Source of the DNA: Angelakisella sp. | Lineage (GTDB): Bacteria; Bacillota; Clostridia; Oscillospirales; Ruminococcaceae | Direction: 5' to 3' | Length of the DNA: 9,633 nt | NCBI GenBank assembly: GCA_022794295.1 | Contig: JAAWEO010000064.1 | Span: 1 to 9,633, forward strand | Shown here: positions 1 through 5,634 of the stretch, in pieces | Layout: the number at the start of each line of letters is the position of its first letter | Numbering within the stretch: the stretch's first letter is position 1 | Notes under the pieces: model-generated | What the model saw: the letters and a program-made list of their open reading frames with translations, nothing else | Told to the model about the DNA's origin: nothing | Databases searched by the model: none | Position numbers and translations under genes: made by a program

Positions 1-263
1 GGGGAGTTTCGCCCGCTGCGGCGGGCGACCAGGCGCTGTCCGCCCTGGACCCGGACCGGACTGATGTCCGGAGACAGAAAGGCTACCCGGTACTGGGCGC
101 TGGGCTTCGGGTATGGTGCTGCGCCGGCAAAAACTTCGCCCGCCCCAGCCCGTCAAAGGCCGGGGAATCGTCTCGCCCTGTACCCGTTCGGACTCCAGGC
201 ACCCACTATCCACCCCGCACACCGTTAAGCCGCGAAGCGGCGGGTAGGGCCCGGCAGCGGACC
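1..263. other. GC-rich non-coding segment dense in hairpins
   Basis: No credible gene was found here. A frame open from the window edge to about 228 gives an Arg/Pro-rich peptide that I do not recognise. The segment is rich in short perfect dyads: 11-26 (GCCCGC, loop TGCG), 56-71 (CCGGAC, loop TGAT), 84-89 pairing with 108-113 (TACCCG/CGGGTA), 229-241 (GCCGC, loop GAA) and 245-252 pairing with 259-266. None is followed by a T-run on either strand, so none is a convincing intrinsic terminator. It could be an intergenic repeat, a structured RNA, or the downstream spacer of the minus-strand gene that starts beyond it. Confidence 0.4.
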
Positions 264-272
264 CTAGTCCGC
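228..272. repeat. Tandem hairpins at the 3' end of ymdB, REP-like
   Basis: A GAA-loop hairpin (229-241) is followed by an 8-bp stem with one G-T pair (245-252 with 259-266, loop GGCAGC). The latter is mutually exclusive with a 6-bp perfect stem, GCGGAC-CCTA-GTCCGC (257-272), that spans the ymdB stop codon. The 14 bases AGCCGCGAAGCGGC at 228-241 recur exactly at 9548-9561. No T-run follows on the minus strand, so this may protect or process the ymdB 3' end rather than terminate it. Calling it a genomic repeat family is inference from two copies. Confidence 0.4.
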
Positions 273-1043
273 CTCAATGTTGATGCGCTCAATTCCTGTT
301 GCACGAAAGCTCTTGTTGTCGATCTCGATCAATACCCCCGACATCCGGTATGGCCCTGTGTCATTGTCAAACCGTGTTGGCAGCCGCGTCCGCAGCCGCC
401 GGATCGCCTGCTGGGGCTTTACCCCCAGGCTGGAATGAAATGTCCCGCACATCCCCGCATCAGTAAGATATGCCGTCCCCCCCGGCAGAATCCGTTCATC
501 CGCCGTCTGTATATGAGTGTGTGTCCCGATTACCGCCGAAACACGCCCGTCAAAATCCCACCCCAGGCAGAATTTTTCACTGGTGGCCTCTGCGTGGAAG
601 TCGATCAATATCACCCCCGCCGGAAGCTCCGGCAAAATGCGGTCCAGTGCCGAAAAGGGGTTCTCCCAGGCGCAGTCCATGTAGGTGATCCCGCAAAGAT
701 TTACCACCGAGACCGGCGGCAGCCCCGGCTTGTCGTAAATGCACCACCCCCGCCCCGGTGCCTCCGGGTGGAAGTTGGCCGGCCGGATAATGCCCTCCTC
801 CTGGTCCAGAAAGGGGTAGATCTCCCGCCTGCGCAGGGCGTGGTTCCCCAGGGTGATGACCCCCGCCCCTGCGTCAAAGATCCGCCGGGCGGATTCCGGA
901 AGGATGCCGTTGCCCTCTGCGGCGTTTTCCCCGTTGACGATCACCAGGTCCGGCTGCCACAGCCGGCGCAGCGGAGGCAGCTTTTCCTCCAAAAACCGGG
1001 TGCCCCCCTGGCCAACCACGTCCCCGATGAAAAGAATGCGCAC
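264..1043 (-). CDS. ymdB: YmdB-family metallophosphoesterase (TIGR00282 type)
   Basis: A predicted cytosolic dinuclear-metal phosphodiesterase of 259 aa, the usual family length. Bacillus subtilis YmdB hydrolyses 2',3'-cyclic AMP and influences biofilm and sporulation decisions. Family landmarks appear in order: GD at 7-8, GEN at 38-40, GNH at 66-68, RPANF at 87-91, DFHAEATSEK at 148-157, GTHTHIQTADERILP at 173-187 and the TDAGM/GVKP region around 194-210. The expected metal ligands (D8, E39, N40, N67, H150, H175, H177) are all present. Translation appears to start at a GTG (1043-1041 on the minus strand) preceded by GGGAGGGGGG, which gives the canonical MRILFIGDVVG start. The gene stands alone here, not beside rny as in some Firmicutes. 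A possible -10 (TATACT, minus, 1129-1124) lies about 80 bp upstream with no good -35. The residues after GNH are ALRRREI, where relatives usually have TWD before a conserved E-I. Confidence 0.93.
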   Translation of the reverse strand: MRILFIGDVVGQGGTRFLEEKLPPLRRLWQPDLVIVNGENAAEGNGILPESARRIFDAGAGVITLGNHALRRREIYPFLDQEEGIIRPANFHPEAPGRGWCIYDKPGLPPVSVVNLCGITYMDCAWENPFSALDRILPELPAGVILIDFHAEATSEKFCLGWDFDGRVSAVIGTHTHIQTADERILPGGTAYLTDAGMCGTFHSSLGVKPQQAIRRLRTRLPTRFDNDTGPYRMSGVLIEIDNKSFRATGIERINIEAD

Positions 1044-1202
1044 AGCGCCCCCCTCCCTTCTGTCCCAAGCTCCCGTTCCCCCGGTTGTTTTGTTATATGG
1101 GAACAGCTGCCGCGATACTACTTAGTATACACTATTTTATTGGGGAAAGGGAGGGGTAAAGTGTAAATTTTTTCCCCGTGCCCCGTTTCGACCTCCTTTC
1201 CG

Positions 1203-1232
1203 TTGCATTTCCCTTCCTCCATGGAGTATAAT
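1203..1232 (+). promoter_or_regulatory. Sigma-A-type promoter for the CAP lipoprotein gene
   Basis: TTGCAT (1203-1208) and TATAAT (1227-1232) are separated by 18 bp. The -10 is a perfect match and sits 33 bp before the ATG at 1265, leaving a short leader that ends in the ribosome binding site AAGGGGGG (1250-1257). Confidence 0.75.
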
Positions 1233-1264
1233 GGAAGCAGAATTTTACGAAGGGGGGTGCGCCC

Positions 1265-2095
1265 ATGTCCCGGGGCAAAAAAACACTGGCCTTTTTGCTG
1301 GCCCTTTGCCTGCTCTCTGCCTGCGGGGGCAGAAGGCCCCCCTTTTCCCAGTCCAGCCAAAGCCAGCCCCCCGTCCTTCCCGCCGCCCAGTCCCCGGCGG
1401 AGGAATCCGCCCCGCCCCTAGGTCCAGAGGAAGCCCCAGGGACGGAGGAAGCCCCGGAGCCGGAGACCACACCTCCGGAGCCGGTCCCGCCGGAGGAGAC
1501 CGGCCCGTCATCCTCCCAGCCGGAGCTTATCCCGTCCTCCCAGGAGACCGAGTCCGCCCCGGAACCGTCGGAGCCTCCCCCGGGGGAGCCTTCCCAGCCT
1601 GGGGAGGAGGAGACCGGGCCCCCGGAGTCCTGCCCGCCCCCGGAGGAATCGGAGCCCCTTCCCGACGGGTGCCAGTGGCTGAACATCACCGAGGCGTCGG
1701 TGCTGGGCTTCATCAACCGGGAGCGGGGGAAGAAGGGCCTCACCCCCCTGACCCTGGACGGGGACCTGACCGCCGCCGCCAGGATCCGGGCCGGGGAGCT
1801 GTACCGGGGGAATTATGTTGCCCATACCCGCCCCGGGGGCGCCCCCTGGGAGACGGTTCTGGCGGAGATCCCGGTGGACTATGTCCGGGCAGGGGAAAAT
1901 CTGGCCTGGAGCAGCCACGGCCTGGGGGAGGAGATCGGGGCCTTCCAGTGGTTCAACCTGTGGAAGGAGAGCCCCGGCCACTACCGGGCTATGATGGAGG
2001 AACAGTATACCTCCTGCGGGGTAGCGGTGCTTACCGGCCCCTACTATGACGAGGAGGACCAAAGCTACGCGGTGGCTATCTTCTGCACCTACTGA
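1265..2095 (+). CDS. CAP/SCP-domain lipoprotein with Pro/Glu/Ser linker
   Basis: A predicted membrane-anchored extracytoplasmic lipoprotein of 276 aa. Residues 1-20 form a lipoprotein signal (basic SRGKK, hydrophobic stretch, lipobox LSAC with C20). Residues about 24-135 are low-complexity and rich in Pro, Glu and Ser, probably an extended spacer through the cell wall. Residues about 137-276 form a CAP domain of the bacterial YkwD/PR-1 type: FINRERGKKGLTPL at the start, H187 in VAHTRPGG, E211 in AGENLAW and H239 in SPGHYRAM. H187, E211 and H239 match the CAP cavity residues. The biochemical role of bacterial CAP proteins is poorly defined; in Firmicutes they are often linked to envelope or spore biology. 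The gene has its own promoter, an AAGGGGGG ribosome binding site 7 nt before ATG, and ends in a strong terminator, so it is probably monocistronic. The CAP assignment is firm; the function is open. Confidence 0.9.
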   Translation: MSRGKKTLAFLLALCLLSACGGRRPPFSQSSQSQPPVLPAAQSPAEESAPPLGPEEAPGTEEAPEPETTPPEPVPPEETGPSSSQPELIPSSQETESAPEPSEPPPGEPSQPGEEETGPPESCPPPEESEPLPDGCQWLNITEASVLGFINRERGKKGLTPLTLDGDLTAAARIRAGELYRGNYVAHTRPGGAPWETVLAEIPVDYVRAGENLAWSSHGLGEEIGAFQWFNLWKESPGHYRAMMEEQYTSCGVAVLTGPYYDEEDQSYAVAIFCTY

Positions 2096-2102
2096 CAACA
2101 GG

Positions 2103-2143
2103 AAAAGCCCCCCTTTCTGCATCCTGGCAGAAGGGGGGCTTTT
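2103..2143. terminator. Intrinsic terminator usable from both sides
   Basis: The arms AAAAGCCCCCCTTTCTGC (2103-2120) and GCAGAAGGGGGGCTTTT (2127-2143) pair along their whole length with one extra T in the left arm and a 6-nt loop. A-tracts and T-tracts are built into both ends, so it can serve the CAP gene (plus, stop at 2095) and the convergent regulator (minus, stop at 2159). Confidence 0.9.
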
Positions 2144-2158
2144 GTGTTGCGCCGGGGG

Positions 2159-2722
2159 TCAGCCGATCAGCCGGTCGTCCCATTGGAACTGGTACCCCAC
2201 CCCCCGCACCGTCACCAGGCACCGGGCGTATTCCCCCAGCTTTTGGCGCAGGCACTTGATGTGGCTGTCCACCGTCCGCACGTCCCCGTCATAGTCCATT
2301 TCCCAAACTGCCGAGAGCAGCTGCCCCCGGGTGAGCACCAGGTTTTTGTGGTAGGCCAGGTAGGCCAGCAGCTCGAACTCCTTCAGGGTCAGGGGCAGCT
2401 CCCGCCCCCGGATTGTCACCGTCCGGGCCCGGTAGCTGATGGCAAGCTGCCCGAACTCCACCCGGTCCATCTCCAGCCCGCCGGTGTGGAAAAACACTTC
2501 CTCCGGCCGGGCGCTCATGGTCACCGTCTCCACCGGCCCGGAGCATCCCCCCTGGGTCATGGCGAGCTGGTAGGTCAAAAGGATCATGGGCGCCTCCCCC
2601 TCCCGGAGGGCCTGGGCCTCCTCGTCGCTCCGGACCAGGCGGAACCCCTCCCGGAGCAATACGGCCTGTAACCGCTGTTTGGCGGCGTTTTCCTGCTGGG
2701 CGGCTAATACTCGTTTCTTCAT
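2159..2722 (-). CDS. OmpR/PhoB-type winged-helix regulator with degenerate receiver
   Basis: A predicted DNA-binding transcription factor of 187 aa, shorter than the usual 220-240 aa of OmpR-type response regulators. Residues about 88-180 form a typical trans-activation winged-helix domain: LTLKEFELLAYLAYH (111-125), LTRGQLLSAVW (130-140), the recognition-helix region VRTVDSHIKCLRQKLG (148-163), and VRGVGYQF (172-179) in the wing. The N-terminal about 85 residues keep a trace of receiver layout, but the strand that normally carries the phosphorylated Asp reads MILLTYQLA, with T50 where the Asp would be, and the N-terminal acidic pair is absent. No histidine kinase gene is adjacent. The ATG at 2722 is preceded by AAAGGGAACAGG, a modest ribosome binding site. 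It is probably a phosphorylation-independent regulator, with a divergent promoter region shared with the surface-protein gene. The DNA-binding assignment is firm; target and signal are unknown. Confidence 0.88.
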   Translation of the reverse strand: MKKRVLAAQQENAAKQRLQAVLLREGFRLVRSDEEAQALREGEAPMILLTYQLAMTQGGCSGPVETVTMSARPEEVFFHTGGLEMDRVEFGQLAISYRARTVTIRGRELPLTLKEFELLAYLAYHKNLVLTRGQLLSAVWEMDYDGDVRTVDSHIKCLRQKLGEYARCLVTVRGVGYQFQWDDRLIG

Positions 2723-2813
2723 GGCAATACCTGTTCCCTTTCTATGTTGTCGTGCTGTGGTCGTTCCCTCCTATTTTGCCAGAGAAATGTGAAGGATTCT
2801 TAAAGAAAAGGGG

Positions 2814-2858
2814 GGTAACACAAATTTGTAGCTTCATTGTTACCATACTTTTTGTGTT
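2814..2858. promoter_or_regulatory. Nested inverted repeats, candidate operator
   Basis: Three dyads overlap: GGTAACA (2814-2820) with TGTTACC (2838-2844), the perfect palindrome ACAAATTTGT (2820-2829), and AACACAAA (2817-2824) with TTTGTGTT (2851-2858). They lie 90-135 bp upstream of the winged-helix regulator's start codon and overlap a weak minus-strand promoter candidate. This fits a binding site for a dimeric regulator, possibly autoregulation. That function is inferred. Confidence 0.4.
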
Positions 2859-2885
2859 GATGATGGTGAAAAAATAACACATAAA

Positions 2886-2948
2886 AAAACGGCGCTTTGC
2901 GGCCTGCTTGTGCGGATATCCGGCAGAACAGGCGGGAAGTGTCGTTTT
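2886..2948. other. Long GC-rich hairpin with A/T tails
   Basis: AAAACGGCGCTT (2886-2897) pairs with AAGTGTCGTTTT (2937-2948) as 12 consecutive pairs including two G-T. Inside are GCCTG/CAGGC (2902-2906 with 2929-2933) and an apical stem around CGGATATCCG (2913-2922). The plus strand continues TTTTATTTATTT, as a terminator would. On the minus strand, a small alternative stem around CGC-AAA-GCG runs into TTTTTTT. It could end a small RNA, attenuate transcription, or insulate the divergent promoters. I do not recognise it as a known riboswitch. Confidence 0.45.
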
Positions 2949-2998
2949 ATTTATTTCAATTTGTAATTTATATACCAAGATAAAGTGAACGTCCGCTT

Positions 2999-3028
2999 TT
3001 GGATGTCGTAAAAATACACAATTATAAT
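2999..3028 (+). promoter_or_regulatory. Promoter for the NPDTG surface-protein gene
   Basis: TTGGAT (2999-3004) and TATAAT (3023-3028) are spaced by 18 bp. This predicts a start near 3035 and a leader of about 170 nt. A second, weaker candidate (TTCACC 3102-3107, 17 bp, TAATAT 3125-3130) lies closer to the gene. Confidence 0.55.
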
Positions 3029-3048
3029 CACAGAAAGATTGATAAAAT

Positions 3049-3096
3049 AACGAATATTCTTTTGGTTAGATGGAATTTATCAAAAAAATATTCGTT
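3049..3096 (+). promoter_or_regulatory. 5' leader stem-loop
   Basis: AACGAATATT (3049-3058) and AATATTCGTT (3087-3096) are perfect inverted repeats. They extend inward by TTTTG (3060-3064) with CAAAA (3081-3085) across one mismatch, leaving a 16-nt loop. If transcription starts at about 3035, this forms near the 5' end of the mRNA, a position where stem-loops can stabilise abundant transcripts. It could instead act as a DNA-level operator. Confidence 0.5.
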
Positions 3097-3203
3097 TCAG
3101 CTTCACCAAATAAGTTTCAAATTGTAATATCATAGTGTCAGGCAAGGGGAAGTGGAGAGCCCCCGGCCGGAAAAAGATTAAAATTTTAATGGAGGAAAAC
3201 ACA

Positions 3204-4235
3204 ATGAAGAAAGTACTTGCACTTGTGCTGGCTGTCATGATGATGGCTACTGTTGCTTTCGCGGCTGTCACCGTCAATGTTGATGGTGGAATCGTCGTTC
3301 CCAGCAAGAAGATCAATATTAACCGTGCTCCCTTGGATTCTGGTGACGTTGACACCGTCAAGGATGTCAACAGCGAGAACTACAGCATCACCGGCATTAA
3401 GTACACCGAGGGCCGCAACCTGGTGGAGTCCGTCAAGTTCAATGACGACGAGGACCGCGTTGAGGTCAAGATCAAGGCTGCCTACGACCTGACCAAGGAA
3501 AAGAACCTTGAGATGGAGTTCACCCTGAAGGGCAAGAAGGTCGGCAACACCAAGCCCACCGATGTTACCGTTAAGATCAATGCTACCGTTGCCAACGAGA
3601 AGCTCATCAAGGCTTTTGAGAACAACGACGACACCATCACCCTGACCTCCGACGATCCCGAGGTCCAGGAAGGCAAGATCGTTGAGATCGAAAAGAGTGA
3701 CGACGGCGAGACCAGCTACGGCACCCTGTCCCTGACCGCTGCTGACAGCGACGTCGAGGTCGAGGTCCGCGTTTACGATGGCGACAAGCTGTACCTGTAC
3801 AGCGAAGTCGATGCCGACACCGACATCCTGAAGGCCTATGCCGACACCGATGCCGACATCACCTTCCTGACCTTCAAGGGCAAGCCCACCTTCAACGCCA
3901 CCGCTACCGTCCGCTTCTTCAAGGAGGAGGGCACCTACATCTATGCCAACAACGATGGCAAGCTGTCCCGCATCACCGCCGCTTCTGCCGGTTCTGCCGG
4001 TCAGACCGCTGGCAACGTGAAGTGGGACGAGGACGAGGGCTGCTACATCCTGAAGGCCCGCACCCTGGGCAGCTATGTCTTCTCTGACAAGCCCCTGAAG
4101 GTTTCCGCCACCTCCGACGGCACTGACGCTGGCACCGCCAACCCCGACACCGGCGCTAACGACGTCGTGGGTGTTGCCACTGCCCTGGCCGCTGTGGCTC
4201 TGGTCTCCGCTGCTGCTGTTTCCCTGAAGAAATAA
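3204..4235 (+). CDS. NPDTG-anchored secreted surface protein, unknown family
   Basis: A predicted exported, cell-wall-linked protein of 343 aa. The ATG at 3204 follows GGAGG by 8 nt. An in-frame ATG at 3135 would put a charged stretch before the signal peptide and has no good ribosome binding site. Residues 1-20 form a signal peptide with an AFA/AV cleavage site. Residues 21 to about 310 are acidic and look beta-rich, with Asp-rich stretches such as DADTD (203-207) and DTDAD (214-218), and a single Cys (C280). The C-terminus has a sorting-signal layout: NPDTG (313-317), a hydrophobic Val/Ala segment (about 321-341) and a final KK. NPxTG resembles motifs used by class B-like sortases of clostridia rather than LPxTG. 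Codon use is narrow (Lys AAG, Pro CCC, Arg CGC), unlike its neighbours but like the ribosomal genes here, suggesting high expression. A long structured leader and two terminators frame it. I do not recognise the ectodomain, and no sortase gene is in view. Confidence 0.85.
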   Translation: MKKVLALVLAVMMMATVAFAAVTVNVDGGIVVPSKKININRAPLDSGDVDTVKDVNSENYSITGIKYTEGRNLVESVKFNDDEDRVEVKIKAAYDLTKEKNLEMEFTLKGKKVGNTKPTDVTVKINATVANEKLIKAFENNDDTITLTSDDPEVQEGKIVEIEKSDDGETSYGTLSLTAADSDVEVEVRVYDGDKLYLYSEVDADTDILKAYADTDADITFLTFKGKPTFNATATVRFFKEEGTYIYANNDGKLSRITAASAGSAGQTAGNVKWDEDEGCYILKARTLGSYVFSDKPLKVSATSDGTDAGTANPDTGANDVVGVATALAAVALVSAAAVSLKK

Positions 4236-4302
4236 GCAAAGCGAAGCCCCCAAAAAGAAGATCCCGCCTTTTCATGTGTGTGCGGTTTCTTCCATAAAGC
4301 AG

Positions 4303-4336
4303 CAGGCGCCGTGTCTCCACCACGGCGCCTGTTTTT
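4303..4336 (+). terminator. Intrinsic terminator of the surface-protein gene
   Basis: CAGGCGCCGTG (4303-4313) pairs perfectly with CACGGCGCCTG (4321-4331) around a 7-nt loop, and five T follow. Confidence 0.9.
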
Positions 4337-4398
4337 GTGGAGAAAAAGGGATGCCCTTGGAATTTCCTCCTTCGCCCTGGACAAGCGGTGCGGTCCCC

Positions 4399-4420
4399 TG
4401 CCCCGGCCGGGGCATTTTTT
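4399..4420 (+). terminator. Second terminator before the dehydrogenase promoter
   Basis: The perfect palindrome TGCCCCGGCCGGGGCA (4399-4414) is followed by TTTTTT (4415-4420). It lies 63 bp after the first terminator and 21 bp before the next -35, with no gene between, so it acts as a backup or insulator. Confidence 0.8.
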
Positions 4421-4441
4421 GCGTTTCCCCGCCGCCGTTTC

Positions 4442-4470
4442 TTGCGTAAGCTGCTTAACTATGCTATAAT
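4442..4470 (+). promoter_or_regulatory. Promoter of the dehydrogenase-pyrophosphatase operon
   Basis: TTGCGT (4442-4447) and TATAAT (4465-4470) are spaced by 17 bp, with a perfect -10. The leader of about 30 nt carries AAAGGAGG (4493-4500), 6 nt before the ATG. Confidence 0.8.
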
Positions 4471-4506
4471 CAAATCGAAGCATACCGTTCACAAAGGAGG
4501 AATACC

Positions 4507-5622
4507 ATGGACTTTGGCTTTTACATGCCCGCCAGGGTGCTGGTAGGGGATGGCGTGGTGAGGGAAAACGCTGCCCTTTTGGGGCAGCTGGGCAGCCGGT
4601 GCCTGCTGGTCACCGGCAAGAACAGCGCCCGTCTCTCTGGCGCCCTGGACGACGTTGCCGCCGCCCTGGACCACCAGGGGATCCCCTGGCAGGTCTTTGA
4701 CGGGATCGGCCAAAACCCCCTGCTTTCCAGCTGCCATGCTGCCGGGCTGGCCGCCCGGGAGTTTGGGGCGGATTTTCTGGTGGGCATCGGCGGGGGTTCC
4801 CCCCTGGACGCTGCCAAGGCCGCGGCTGTCTATGCCGCCAACCCGGAGCTTGCCCCCCGGGAGATCTACAGTGGGCACCAAAAGCCCGCCCTGCCCCTTG
4901 CCCTGGTGGGGACCACCTCCGGCACCGGCAGCGAGGTCACCAAGGTATCGGTGCTTACCGACGACAAGACCGGGAGGAAAAAGGGGGTAGCCACCCCGGA
5001 CCTTTACGCCAGGGTCTCCTTTGGGGACCCCAAGCGGTACACCGCCACCCTCTCCCGGAGGTTTACCATCAGCACCGCTCTGGACGCGGTGGCCCACGCA
5101 GTGGAAAGCTACTTTGCCAAAACCGCCGGGCCCATCGACCGTGCCTGCGCCGTGGAGGCACTTCTCCTTCTGATCCCGGCCCTTCGGGCCATTCAGGAGC
5201 CGGACACCCTGCCGGATGGGGAGGGGCGGCAGAAGCTCTACCTGGGAAGCATTTACGCAGGGCTGGCCTTTAACGGCCCCGGCCTTTGCTTCCCCCATGC
5301 CATGGGGTACCTGCTCAGCGAGCAGTACGGCGTTCCCCACGGGGAGGCCTGCGGGGTCTTTCTGCCCCAGTTCATCGAAACCGCCACCCGGGAGGAGGCC
5401 CAGCTTTCCAGCCGCCTGTTTGCCCGTCTGGGGGTGCGCAAGCAGGAGCTTTGCGCCTTTATCGCCGGGTTTACGGCGGGGCTTTCCCTCCCCCGGTTCA
5501 CCGGTGAGGAGCTGGAGGCCCTCCTGCCCCGGTGGGACAGCTCCCCCAACATGGACCGCACCCCCGGGGAGTTTAACCGGGAGAAGCGGCTGGCAGTGTT
5601 GAAAAAGATTTTTCAGGAATAA
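4507..5622 (+). CDS. Iron-containing (group III) alcohol dehydrogenase family protein
   Basis: A predicted cytosolic NAD(P)-dependent oxidoreductase of 371 aa, about the normal length. The N-terminal nucleotide-binding half has GIGGGSPLD (93-101) and TTSGTGSE (136-143). The C-terminal helical half supplies the four expected metal ligands: D193 and H197 in ALDAVAHAVE, H264 in CFPHAMG, and H278 in VPHGEA. Members interconvert alcohols and aldehydes or ketones (butanol, 1,3-propanediol, lactaldehyde and others). Nothing here fixes the substrate, so no symbol is given. A strong ribosome binding site (AGGAGG) precedes ATG by 6 nt. The pyrophosphatase gene starts 12 bp after its stop, and its binding site overlaps this stop codon, so the two are probably cotranscribed and translationally coupled. 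Family assignment is firm; the physiological role, perhaps fermentative NADH reoxidation, is inference. Confidence 0.93.
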   Translation: MDFGFYMPARVLVGDGVVRENAALLGQLGSRCLLVTGKNSARLSGALDDVAAALDHQGIPWQVFDGIGQNPLLSSCHAAGLAAREFGADFLVGIGGGSPLDAAKAAAVYAANPELAPREIYSGHQKPALPLALVGTTSGTGSEVTKVSVLTDDKTGRKKGVATPDLYARVSFGDPKRYTATLSRRFTISTALDAVAHAVESYFAKTAGPIDRACAVEALLLLIPALRAIQEPDTLPDGEGRQKLYLGSIYAGLAFNGPGLCFPHAMGYLLSEQYGVPHGEACGVFLPQFIETATREEAQLSSRLFARLGVRKQELCAFIAGFTAGLSLPRFTGEELEALLPRWDSSPNMDRTPGEFNREKRLAVLKKIFQE

Positions 5623-5634
5623 GGAGACAGGATC

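Larger units (their letters stand above)
2723..3203. other. AT-rich divergent control region, 481 bp
   Basis: It is markedly more AT-rich than both flanks and has no supported gene. It holds nested inverted repeats (2814-2858), a long hairpin with A/T tracts on its ends (2886-2948), a promoter facing right (2999-3028), a leader stem-loop (3049-3096) and the GGAGG of the surface gene (3191-3195). For the leftward gene, a possible weak promoter reads TTCACC-17 bp-TATGGT on the minus strand, its TATGGT lying within the inverted-repeat cluster. Confidence 0.6.

Noticed and set aside
1..263. RNase P RNA, tmRNA or a tRNA in the left segment
   Set aside because: None of the conserved core segments of those RNAs could be found on either strand, and no cloverleaf could be drawn.
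2877..2960. Cyclic-di-GMP-I riboswitch on the minus strand, suggested by CGCAAAGC
   Set aside because: The rest of the conserved core (GGCAAACC segment and the tetraloop-receptor arms) is absent, and a T-run follows at once.
2742..2978. A 78-codon minus-strand frame in the divergent control region
   Set aside because: No ribosome binding site at its start, it runs through the hairpin and inverted repeats, and its peptide has no recognisable feature.
3135..3203. Upstream in-frame ATG as the start of the surface protein
   Set aside because: It would bury the signal peptide behind 23 charged residues, and the GGAGG at 3191-3195 fits the ATG at 3204.
3186..4253. A 355-codon minus-strand frame over the NPDTG surface gene
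   Set aside because: Long only because the real gene avoids codons that give antisense stops; a Gly/Val/Leu-rich shadow with no motif.
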